Of a stretch of 64,000 nt of DNA, positions 45,889 through 57,118 are shown one piece after another; the stretch's first letter is position 1; every line of letters begins with the position of its first letter. The stretch is taken from positions 16,479 to 80,478 of the forward strand of contig MU832261.1 of NCBI GenBank assembly GCA_029204225.1, read 5' to 3'. The notes beneath the pieces were generated by a model, which was not told the DNA's origin, ran no database searches, and saw only the letters and a list, made by a program, of their open reading frames with translations. This DNA comes from Diphasiastrum complanatum. Taxonomy: Eukaryota > Streptophyta > Lycopodiopsida > Lycopodiales > Lycopodiaceae. A program made the translations under genes and the position numbers.

Positions 45889-46906
45889 ATGGATCGTGCC
45901 TATGGCATGCGCAACTCCGGTATGCATTTAGCAGTGTGCGCTGCTGTTCTCGCCATCTTTCTGTGCCTGTCTTCTGCTGCTGCCTCTCCGGTAGTTGATA
46001 CTATACCTGGTATGCGCTTTTTCTTTGCTACTACAATCTGATAGTTTATATCTACATGGTCATGTTGGTATTTGTTTCACGATTCTTCTGAGCCGGTCAT
46101 ATTCGATTTCTTTAAGTATGTATTGCTTCCGACTTCGAATTCATGAGCTTCGGCCTGATAAACAGATTTTCCTGCATGCTGTAATAGTTGTAGCTCATTA
46201 ACATGCCTGCTATCCAATTCGATGTGAGAGTTCTTTTGTGTCTGTTTTTTCATAATACCAAAGCGATGTAGTTGATAAGTTTGGTGGCATCATATTGGTA
46301 CCCCTAGGTTCCTGGAATATTTCAATCCACGAAGGTTTTGCAGGTATGAATAGGCAATCACCGATAGGAAGCATCTTCAACTCAACTTCTAACGACGCGA
46401 TACACAGCAAAGATGCAAACCACTCGGCGCTGTATACATCAGGTAACCGCCTTATTCAATCCAAACCTCACATAAATTCAACAGTCGCAAAGCAAATCAC
46501 GCTGGTGCTTGATATTCCCGATATAGTGATATATTTTGAGAGTGACATGCGTTTGAGTATAAGCTTCTCTTTACTGCAACCTACAGGTCAGTACGTATGT
46601 TCGGGAAGAGATATTCGAATCTCTCAAGATAATTTGGGCTCTAGTGCACGTGGGATCCCTAGTGAATTTGCAGTGGAGATAGTGAATACTTGCCCCTCAA
46701 ACAAGACTATGCCGTATAATGTTCATGTTTATTGCGGCCAATCCGCATCATACAAGCTGGTGGATCCCAAACTTTTCCGTCGCTGCAGTACCGACGATTG
46801 CCTCGTCTTAGATGGGAAACCTCTTCCACAATTTCAAAATTTTCGTATTGTTTATGCAACCGAGTACATGTATAGTATACGGCTGAAATATGCGGACTTT
46901 GTCTAA
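45889..46906 (+). CDS. TPD1-like secreted cysteine-rich protein, two or three exons
   Basis: Exon 1 (45889-46009) encodes a signal peptide with the hydrophobic core AVCAAVLAIFLCLSSAAA. A GT...AG intron (46010-46271) leads in phase to exon 2. The C-terminal part carries the TPD1 family pattern: CSGRDIRISQ, GIPSEFAVEIVNTC, HVYCGQSASYKLVDPKLFRR, DDCLVLDGKPLPQF and FRIVYATEYMYSIRL. TPD1 proteins are small secreted ligands of the receptor kinase EMS1/EXS that set tapetum fate in angiosperms. Here a role in reproductive tissue is only inferred. Reading straight through gives 251 residues. A second intron (46344-46586, GTATGA...CTACAG) of exactly 243 bases would give 170 residues, closer to the usual family length of about 175. 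The gene has no stop or frameshift and lies between two halves of a helentron. Confidence 0.88.
46010..46271 (+). other. Intron 1 of the TPD1-like gene
   Basis: The donor is ctg|gtatgcgc and the acceptor gatgtag|ttgataag. Reading through would meet a stop within about 10 codons. Splicing joins G of exon 1 to TT of exon 2 to make Val in an open frame. Confidence 0.8.
46344..46586 (+). other. Possible in-frame intron 2 of the TPD1-like gene
   Basis: The donor is gcag|gtatgaat and the acceptor ttactgcaacctacag|gt, with a pyrimidine-rich stretch before it. The segment is 81 codons without a stop, and its removal keeps the frame. It encodes serine- and asparagine-rich sequence unlike TPD1. Confidence 0.6.
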
Positions 46907-47022
46907 ACGTGAAGCCGTAACTTGAGGAATGGTGGATCTAGCTAGCAACATCCGAAGCTCGTTTGCATAGAATTGCCTCATCTGAGTTTCAGAGGTGCAT
47001 AATCCATATATGTGTATGTGTG

Positions 47023-47069
<47 letters not shown>

Positions 47070-48426
47070 GTATATACCTAAAAAGATCTGATATATATGG
47101 TCGCATGCCGAAGGCTTTAGATAGCTGAATGGAGTCGATTTATAAAAGGACATGCTCATACTATTCCTTAGAATACATAGTTTTCTAATTAGTTGTGAAA
47201 GTTGAAGTCATGGGTTACCCTTTATCAAGTGATAACCCATTTGGTGGAAGTATGCCGAGGGTTGTTCTGGTAAAGTTAAAATATTGGATGAAATGCAGCA
47301 CAACTAGAACACTTGGTTAGCTTTGTAGAGATGTACTTTTTCTTTCCGAAAAGATTGTAAAAAGCATTACTTCACGGTAATGGTGTTAAATTTGGAGAAG
47401 TCAACTTTAAAGTCACTTTCTAAAATTATAAGGGTATGTGTGAACAAAAAAACTCATGGCTTTATTGCAAGAACTTGGTTCATGTCCCTTTGTTTATTTT
47501 GGAGCAAAAGATTCACAATGCTCTCTTTGTATTGCATGCATCCATAGACTCGCAACTTGCATGCCACACCAACAACAATAATCAAATACAGATTATGTAT
47601 TTGCATTCACAAAATCATTTCATATATGTCTTTCTATTGTTGTCATATCTCTACCCATGCACAATTTGAATCATAAATTCAAACCTTGAGATAAGATAAA
47701 AATTATGCTAAGCATTATTCCTTAATTCCAAGACAACCAAGATTTAAAAATAGTTAGTTACTTTGTTATATTGAGCAGTCTTTGATACTCATGTTTTTCA
47801 TTCAAGAAATTTGTGTCAATGCCTTTGTGTAACAAAATTACAATGATAATAACTTTTAGACATGGATATCTTGTTCAGGCATTTAATGCAGCTAGTGGAC
47901 TAAGGGATGCATATATAACACATGTAGTGTAGTTTTAGCAAGTTCACAATTAAATTCTACATCAAGTATGATATCTCAAATGTTTTATTTCACATTGATG
48001 CATGGAAAACATCAAATGTATGCGTGTGTTAGCTCAAGTGAACCATGGTGAATGACCTAAGAGGTTAGAATGAGGGGTGATGTAGAGAAGAGATATATCC
48101 ATAAGGCTAGAAGAACACCTTGCATGAGAGAACTTACAATTGTGCCAAACATAGAGCTTATGATTGCATAAGATGAAATGGCTATGAATACTCGTGATTA
48201 TGTCAGAGAGATTAGTGATATTATTTGAAGATTGTGAGGAGATTGATTGCATTTAAAGCATTAGATCTAGTACAAAGGCTTTTAAAGAGGTGTACTCTCC
48301 AGTGATGTGGTCCTGGAGTGCAATTAGTAAACATAGCTTGGAAGTTGTAGTTAAACTTGTTGCTATTTGTATGAATGGTATTGTAGTGAAAATCGTAGGC
48401 GTCTTTATATGTAGAATGTGGGTTAA
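46907..48426. other. No gene recognised; (TA)n run
   Basis: This is the 3' side of the TPD1-like gene, followed by AT-rich sequence. A TA/TG microsatellite lies at 47007-47080. The right inversion breakpoint of the helentron may lie near 48320-48430. Confidence 0.45.
47007..47080. repeat. (TA)n/(TG)n microsatellite
   Basis: TA units with scattered TG and TACA units. Confidence 0.9.
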
Positions 48427-50824
48427 CTATTGTGTTTTCAGATTCATGGAAGGGCTTGTATAGAAGCAGTGTTCACGATAAAAATTGTTTGGGTCTTTAT
48501 GTCTATTGTAGTGAACAAATCTAATAATTTCTGGTGTTCTACATTTTGAAATTTTTTGACTGGTAATGCGATAATATGATATGTATTCTGCTAAACAGAG
48601 GTCAAAATGTGTATTTGGATGAGCGATGTATTTATCAATTTTAGTTTTATAATGTATGTCAGTACAATCTGGTTCAACTTGTTGTAGGTGAGATTTTCGT
48701 TTCAAAACAAATGCACGTAGGTGTTATGGGTTTGTGTTTATGAATGTAAATGTTTTTGTCGAATGATGCAATGGAAGTGATAATACAATGAATGCCCCAA
48801 GTTGTGCACTTATTTGTTGTGTGTTTAACAGAGTATTACTCATGGTCTTTAACCTTGTTATGGTATCGCAATGATTTTCTATACATGTTTTAATGATTTG
48901 GAAATTGTATCGTCAGTTTTCGTGAGGTATGATGTACAGTAACTTGCTGCTGCGTAAGAATTGAATGTCCATATTTGCATGCCACAATGCACTTATTTGA
49001 GGATTAAAAGCATTCGTGTAAATGTCACTAGGGCTGCGCTGCAGGAAGACGGTAGGTTTTTTCAAAGTACTTTGTAGAGAGCAAACGTAATCTTGTGTTG
49101 TTAGTTGTAAGGAGTTAAACCATGTCTGGAATGTTTGGGGTTTCGATGGATTGATTTCGAAGAGTTTGTCTTCAATGCGTTTGTGTAACGTTTTGTAGTA
49201 GTGTTGTTGAGAGGAACTACAATTTTGTAACGGCATTAAGATCACGGTCTTAGACATTGGTGGTCGCGGATAATGAAATCTGCAGCTGTTTGGGGCGTGT
49301 TTTTTGTAACAAGTGTGTTTGTGTTTGTGGGTTTGAATGTCTCTTATAATAGAAGGCAATATAGTGTGGTCACATGATATGTGTGCGTCTATGAATTTCG
49401 TCACTTCATCTGCGCATGTGCTACTATATGTTGGTGAATTTTCTATCCACTATACGCCATGGTCATGTTGGCTGCCACGATGTTGGAATTCAGTAACAAA
49501 AAAGTAATCATTGATTTTACCAAGTATGTTATTGCTTTTTGATATCAGTATTTTTAAAGCATTTAGTTTCATGTTGTAGTATCTTGCGCACGTGCTTGGA
49601 TCTGCACGGACCAAGGCTTGCAAGCGTTCTGGTTTTGGTAATTTGTTTCTTGTACAATATTTGAATTACGGGTCTTCAAGCATTCAATTAGAGGTTCCCA
49701 TTTTGTCTCTGCACAAGAGAGTGTCAAGAAAAAGATTGGTGGACCTAATTGTCGCATCATAGCAAAAACATTTTTCCGTAGGTCATGTCTGTAATCTGGA
49801 GAGGTGCGGACATGTTCAAAATCCATATAACCAATATTTGAATGTAGTAATTGTTCTATGTTTGAATCTTGCATTACATCAGATGCAGTTAATGTTCGGT
49901 GTTGCAAGGTACCTTTTCGTAGACTGATCCATATTGAATTTAGTACTTGGTGAATTGTGATTTTTAGCGCTTTGAAAAATAAGTTCGTGGTATGCTGAGC
50001 AAATGTGTGTTTGTAATGTTGTAATTCCCATTTGGCAATGGTTTGGTATGTGTAAGTAGCATTTACTGGTGCTTGTCTTGGGTGTCCAATATAGAGAGTT
50101 GGGGAAATTTAGCTCTTCCGCATTTGTATCTTGGAATAGGCTAATAGGATTGTGCCCTTCACAAGGCGCAACAGCCTTGTATGTAGTTCAAGTAGCATGT
50201 CATTTTTCCATGGGTAATTTGACAAAGCACGACCTTATAGAATTTTTTGGCAAAATAAGACTGTGGAATGTGGAAGGATAAATCTCTGGAGGATTAGTTA
50301 ATATTACTAAAATTGTTTTCAGTGGTGGACCACTTGCTAGACATATAGAAAACGTGGTGACATTTTGCGTTGTTGGATTGTATTGTTGCACCATGATTTC
50401 TTGTTTACAAAGTTCCGTCATCCAATATAGGCAAAATGGATCATAATTTATGTTCGTAAAATGGGTATTCATGATGAGTTCGAAGTACGCATCTATAGAA
50501 TGGGTGGTTGCATGGTAGGTTTCGAAATTTTCGTTTGAGAAGAAATTCTCATGCCACCGCAGTGCATTAATATCTTGTTTATGCATGGATTCTGTAAATT
50601 TGCAAATTATACCATGTTGCAATTCATAAGGTTGGCATTTGAAATTGTCCCAAAAAGAAAATACCGTGAAAATATTTGTATTGTGTGGAAAGCAATGAAT
50701 AAATGCCAAAGGCACGTTCGTGTAGATTAAAGCCAAAGTATGGACTACTGTTTTGGTGGGGATGGTCGCCATAGACATGTTGGTGTCTGTGGCCATATAT
50801 CTGCACAATAAAATAAAGTAACAT
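48427..50824 (-). pseudogene. Helentron Rep (HUH endonuclease) region
   Basis: On the minus strand the frames in order read as follows. An open N-terminal part covers 50808-50200 (202 codons, no named motif). It is followed by YRHDLRKNVFAMMRQLGPP and FFLTLSCAETKW (about 49785-49698), ALVRADPSTCARYY, and VTEFQHRGSQHDHGV, where the HDH at 49459-49467 stands in the place of the HUH metal-binding pair. Then come FIDAHISC, CRFHYPRPPMSKT (about 49284-49246) and WHANMDIQFL, a damaged catalytic-tyrosine region, and AEYISYYRI with FYREHCFY. This series is that of helitron/helentron Rep proteins, which nick and join single strands. Stops and several frame changes make it dead. A TATA-like tatataaatt (50841-50850) lies upstream. 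The matching helicase is on the opposite strand. Confidence 0.88.
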
Positions 50825-51107
50825 TAAAAGTTGTTTAGCATATATAAATTGTTCCTATGGATAAGATAGTATTGATTTACGATTAGGAATATCACATGCC
50901 ATATATGGCTTCTGCAAACAAATAGATGTGTATAATTTAAAATTCAAACCTAGGTAAAAAAAAAAAAGTGTGTGCTGCAATTTGCGTTGGACTAATAAAT
51001 TTTATAAAGGCTTCATTGAAAGGCAACTGTTTTTTTAAGGGAAAAACATCAAGATATGATCGGTTACTCATGAACATAGAAACTCAAACACATGATTTAT
51101 GAGCTCG

Positions 51108-52853
51108 CTATGTATTTACATTTGTCTGTATGTTGTGGCATAGCAACATCTTTTCAAAATAGTTGCCATCAACATCATCAAAACATGCATGTACATTTTC
51201 TAAGAACTGGTATTTTATCATTTCCATAAAAATTGTCTGGTCTCTGATGCAGGAGTCGCGAACTTTTATGTAAAGTAGCACGTCAATGTTTTCTAGCAAT
51301 GGTATATTTGGATTGAACCAATCTTGTATTTTTGGGCGACATCCTTTTGGTAATTTATAGGTCATCCATTTGGCTAGGTAGCTTGCATAATGACCAGCTA
51401 GTCGTGTACATAGATCTGTTGAATATTGTGATTGTTGAGAAAAACTCAACAAATTTTTTTCTGCACCTTTGAATGTGTCGAAATTGCCTGGAATAATAGG
51501 CCAATTAAAAAGTCTGTTTGAAATACCGACATGCCTGCTTTCAAGTGACATTTGTATGGTTGGATCTTTTTTTGAGAGAATGTAAATAGCTGGCAACTGA
51601 AGTGTGACTCGTTCTGGCAAAATAGCTCGCTTTTGAAATGTAAGAAGCTCGCTCTGGATAGTTGGATGTTGACTTTGTAGCAGCGTCATTTTTTGTTCAC
51701 ATGTATTGCATCATTTTTATATTATTTCGAGCGCAGCATCTTTTTTGCCAAGCATACAAACGAACTCCTCTTTTATGGTTGTCAAAGTGCACTGTGCCTC
51801 TTCAGCATTACATTGTAGCAACTCCATTTTTGTTTGTAACTCTTGGTTTTGGTGCTAAAGTTTAACAATTCGCGTTTTAAAGTGCAAGTTTTCTTTTTTT
51901 AGTTGACGCAGTTTTTTCGGAATGGCACTAGAAAATGGCATGGTTTCGGAGTGGGGGACGGCACTGATACTAGAATGAATCAATTGAAGGGGTGGATTTG
52001 TAGGAAGAGGTGTGACCATGAAATTGTTTGTCTGAAATGCGATCCGATCTAGAAGGTACTCAATTGTCTTCAAGTAAATCGTTTTTGGATTGGATAGCAA
52101 ATTTCGGCTGTCTCGCATGTGTTCATAAGAAACTGCAACAAAATCTGTGATAACTACTTGGGCTATACATGATGCCCAGTTTACGGCAAGAGATTCAACG
52201 GTTGGATGGTAGCCTTGGTAAATACAAACTGCAATACTTGTCCATTGGATTGAAAAATTAGGAGTGTATGTGCACAAAATTCTATCCACTATAAAGAAAC
52301 ATAAAGCTTGGAATGCAGAGTTTTTGATTTCGGGTATGTTGAGACAACAATTTAAATCAAAAGGAAGAACTTCATTAACTATGCATGAGCATGCATGCAT
52401 TGTCAGGGTGGGAAAAGCATGTATATCTACAGTGTCATATGGTACACAAAACATATCACAAAAATGTTTTGCATCAATATGGCAATGTATGTTTGATTGG
52501 GGAAAAACAAATTGCTTGTTTTTTCAAGAAGTAATTTTTTATCTGAAATCTCCATCTGCATTTATGAACGGAGCCATGCAAAATAGTTAAACATACGAAT
52601 CATGCATGTTTTTAGTGACTAAAGCACGCACAGTGTTGCAAGAAAACAAACACTCCCACTGGTGGTAATCATGGGTTTCCTTGAAATGTCTAGCAACATC
52701 ACTTTTGTACATGTATTCATTTTTTTGAGGAAAATGTAGTATCATGCCAAAATTACACAAGTGCAGTGTATTTTTTAGCAATACAACTACGTGAAACCCG
52801 ATCAAATATTGCGGTCTACCACCTATAGTGCAGTCCACATTTGTACGCAACAA
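51108..52853 (-). pseudogene. Unrecognised long frame upstream of Rep, candidate accessory gene
   Basis: Three open pieces (52853-52587, 52454-51855, 51689-51108) lie in the same minus-strand frame and are separated only by single stop codons, so one frame of about 580 codons with about six stops can be followed. The first piece has a possible zinc-binding pattern (SDVARHFKETHDYHQWEC). The second has FCVPYDTVDIHAF and FQALCFFIVDRILC. Around 51800-51900 lies a charged, coiled-coil-like segment (LRQLKKENLHFKTRIVKL, then ELQTKMELL). The third has WPIIPGNFDTFKG and LAGHYASYLAKWM. I do not recognise a family. It points the same way as Rep and lies 300 bases upstream, so it is probably a helentron-encoded accessory protein, or a captured host gene. 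Confidence 0.6.
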
Positions 52854-55800
52854 ATGTAGACTGTACTATATATCTACTCCTATGATTGACCACTTCAAGT
52901 GCAAGCTAGATTATTTTGCAACAAAACAATAGTACTACAATTACAAATTTTGTACTGGTACTAAGTTCTGAGCTCAATTGAAATTTGAAATGTGTTGCTT
53001 GTTGCAAACAATTCACATTTGCATTGGATTTTTCTCTAACAAAAATACAGATTTTTTTGTGCACCAAGCTTTTCCACCTGTCGCATGATTTAAAATCCAG
53101 GCATTAAAAACTTTGACAAGATCTTGGGCATGTCAATTAAGAAATGGTCAATATTACCATTTTTTTTATATATGCATTGTTACAATTTCCACCCAGCCAT
53201 CACTTTAGTAATTGTAACTCCTCGCTTTGTGAATGCTCGGAATGGACTATAATCTTCGGTTGTTAATTTACTAGATCTTTTTTTGTTTGAATTAATGACG
53301 GTGATGAATTGCAAGCCTCTTCCCTTGAAATGGCTTTTGGAAATGTCAATACAATGACATGCAAAAGATATCCCAATATTAAACCTGTCTATGTAGTGCA
53401 ATGAGACAAAATCTATGTACTGTAGCTTTAACTGAATCTGGCAACAAATACAATTTACTTGTTTGCACCTGGTTTTTAGAAAACCTATCTACTATGAATC
53501 CAAGACAAAAACCTAGGCACACAATAATATAGTAATATTATGAAATAGATACATGCAACATAGTTTTTTTTGTTTTTGCAAACGCAAGTGGTTTCACTTT
53601 GTTGCACCTAACTACTAGTACATGTAAAAGCAAATGACTTAAAAAGAAAATGGCTTTAAAAAACTCAGATACACTGACATATATGGATAAATCATATAAC
53701 GTGCTCGTTTTTTTTTTCATATAAGTAAAAAATGCGGACACCATATTCCTATTAACAGTACATTCATTGTAAACTAATTGCGAAGTGTTTATTAGTATTA
53801 ATTATATAAGTCCCGTGCTTAGTTACAGTTTAACATTCACCTACAATTGTAATTCTATTACGTAATAGTGTTGAGTCTTCCACCAACATCAGTACGTAAT
53901 ATTTCGTGCACCAGAGTTTTCCACCTGATGGATGCCAAATCATAAAGTAAGTTCCTATAAATTAACGTACCATGCATAAATTAAGACTCTACAAATTAGC
54001 GTAGCATGAACTAGTAACCATGGAACATAAATCAGTATACTATGGATTACGGTAGCATGAACTAGCAAGCAAGTTGTTTCCTCTGTGGTGCCTTGCACTT
54101 AGTGTCTTCTTGAGTTGAGGTTGGTTGAGTATCACCACGAGAAGGCATAATTTTTTTCCCCTACCATTTCATTGGGAGGAAGATCCACATTATACTTTGC
54201 ACAGATTTCACATAAATATCACAATCGATATAGTAATTGACATGATGTGGCTCAAATTCCTACATAAGTATGTCTCAGCCAATACCAAAATTAACATGAT
54301 GCAAAAATGCCAAGATTTGAGTGGTTCTAAGCTCTATAGAGAGTTAAAAAAAAGGTCTTGTAGCTTTATTTGAGGAAGTGGAAAAGCTTTTCATTTGACC
54401 TTTCTTCTACTACAACGAAGTCGGTTCTTCCTTTTACTTGCCCATAGGACTCTTAGCAGTAGCAGATTTTTTTGTTGGGCAGGTGATAAAATAAGGGTAA
54501 CAAATTTAAAGTCAATTTGCCCCAAATCTATCTGCTTGGTTGTGTGGTCATTAAGGTTGTCTAATTTTCTAGAATTCAAACTCGAAGTTTAGAATGACAA
54601 TATGTAATATTATTGGATTTTCCAACAACACGACAATATGCAATTTTATCCGTTTTCTATCTTTTGGTTGAATTCGATGTTTATGAAGTTTGGTTAGACA
54701 AAATATATTTTTAATAATGTAATCATGTTGAAATCCTACCACCAACACTATATTTACTGCTTTCAATTTTTTCATCTTAAAAAAGAAATTTTTTTGCATG
54801 AAAAGTGTTACTATTGTATTGTTGATGTTAATCAGAAATTATATAATATTATTTTTTCATTTTTTGAATGATTCAAATTTTGCAAAATTTGTTTAGACAA
54901 CTAAAATTACATCACGTGATGATGTTGGATTTTCCACCAACAAACTACACAGTATTTTTTGTAGTACAATCTTCCATGATGTAAAAAAGATTGTTTTCAT
55001 GCAAAGAGTTACTATTATTTTGGTAATATCACATATAAATGAAAATTTCTAAACCCATAAAAAAAAACCATTACACTATCATACCAACACCAATACACCA
55101 TATGAGTGCCAAAAATAAGAATATTGTATTATGTTAATTTTTATTAGTATATTGTCATGGAAGCGTACGTGGTATCTCAAAAATTTCTCCATACCCTATC
55201 TTATAATTTTGTTCTACTATATCCAATAATTCCACTCCGTTTATCTTTCTTCCTCCACGGCCTCTAATTGCTTAGTATAGAAATTATACTCTAGTTTTTA
55301 TGATATTTTGAATGTTAACGTGCTATCCTTAATAGACAAACAACTAAGATCATGTATTCTTTGTGCTATATAGATAGAATCATGAGTAATTCTAACAAGG
55401 ACAAAGAGACATGTCTATAAGTGTCGTGATCATCATAATACTTACAAATTTCAAACTCTATAAGACAATTGTAGGCTAATATGTTCCCAATTTTTGAAAA
55501 ATGTAAGTCAGCTAATACAAGCTTATTAATACAAATAATTACTTTAGCTCTGCAATACTATTGAGTAATGTAGTTGATGATGCTAGTAATTTGGGATGGA
55601 GTGGTAATGACAATGAATCAAGGTGTAGCTAAAAGCAAATCTTAATTTAGTTAGTGAGGTTAAGTGTATCTTTAAAATTTTGATCTCTCGTGAATCGAAT
55701 TCCTCTTTGTCTTACGCATGACATCCTATACCAAAATACAAACATCAACTACGTTTTAGATTCAAAAGATAATAGGCTTAAAAAAATCAGAACATTCAAG

Positions 55801-55950
55801 CTAGCGACCAGTGCTCCTCTGATTTGATCAAGATCAATTTATGGCAAAGCTTTGTTGGAGGCAATGTAATCAATGCAATAAAGTCTTGAAGAGCCCATGA
55901 GTGCAAAAGCAGTCAATGGAAATATACTTTCTCAATGTAGTTTCATCCTC
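52854..55950. other. No gene recognised, AT-rich
   Basis: A minus-strand frame at 53180-53401 (ACHCIDISKSHFKGRGLQF, then FRAFTKRGVTITKV) may be a further exon or domain of the upstream helentron gene, but it is in another frame and has no recognised motif. A short motif like ttggattttccaccaacaa recurs near 53871, 54613 and 54925. Otherwise there is nothing I can name. Confidence 0.4.
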
Positions 55951-57118
55951 GGATCTAAAATTCTCATATTTTATGAGTCATTTGGATTCATCAGAGAATT
56001 GTGTGCATAGGATATACGGAATTCTTGGGTGAGTATTTCTCAGTTGAGAAATAGACTTGATTCATTAGTGATAGTATCCCTGAGAGCTCAATTGGATACC
56101 AAATCCTAATGATTTCAAGAATGATAAACTGAATTTTTGGGATTCAGCTGAGTTGGTTGGCCATACACTTCAGTGTACCTTAAGGATTAAGTATGGGGTT
56201 AGATTCCAGTGAATTATGACTGATGAATCATAAGAATTTAACTATTTGTGATTGACGAATCATAAACAGATACTTAGTTATTATGAATGTATGATTTTTA
56301 ATCTTTACTCCAGTTTGTATTGAGTCCTATGGGTCTCGCTTTAAAGTTTGAAAATAGGTCGAGGGCATTTTACTCCCGATGCCTCTAATCATTCGCTTTA
56401 CCTGATAAAATTGGAGTCCTATGGGTCTCGCAGGCATTTCTCATTAGGTAAATTGTTTTGCTTATAAGGAGTTTTGCTTACCTTTGTGGATGGTATTCTA
56501 CTACAAATTGTAGTCTATAAGTGCTTGTGTACGAAGTTCAGCCTATATCTCCAAAATTATAGGAGACATATAAATCTATTAAGATATATATAGTTGCTAA
56601 TTTCTTGAATTTGGTGCTAGAAATGGGGCTGTTAACTCATTAGAGTAACTGTAGTACTCTCTAGATTGAGTTTTAATTGTCTGAGACTTGAGATCTCCTA
56701 GAGATTTCGATTGAATTGTAGTATTTTAGAATATTTGGATATTCTACGTACCAAGAAGCATTATTTTCTGCAAGAAATTGTGGATAAGTTTAGACTATAA
56801 TTAAAATGAATTTCTTTAGCTTGAATGTGATCTAAGAAATAAAAAGTTGATTCCCCCAGTGGTTCATGTAATGTGATGAACTTTTATTTGGAGAATATCA
56901 ACCCATTTGGAAAATTTATAGCTTAGTGTATTTTTGGGATTTGAGTTAGTATTCTTGAGTAGAAGCAAGCAATTGAAGAATTGTTGCATCTCGGAGTACT
57001 TATTCAGATGGACAAGATTAGACTAAGAATAATGGGATAAGACTTGAAAGCTTAAAGAATAATTTCATGTTTTCTTTTTCTCGTTCAGAGGACAAAGTCT
57101 ATTTAAGGGGGGAAGACT
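55950..57118 (+). mobile_element. Decayed gypsy 3' region ending in a purine tract
   Basis: No frame is open. The block ttccagtgaattatgactg at 56205-56225 matches the old gypsy at 5299-5320. The end tttaaggggggaagac (57100-57117) looks like a polypurine tract, and tgttacgacc follows like an LTR start. Confidence 0.45.

Noticed and set aside
54125-54799. Short frames on both strands near 54.1-54.8 kb
   Set aside because: Short, low-complexity and AT-driven; no domain, no codon bias, no neighbours that suggest a gene.
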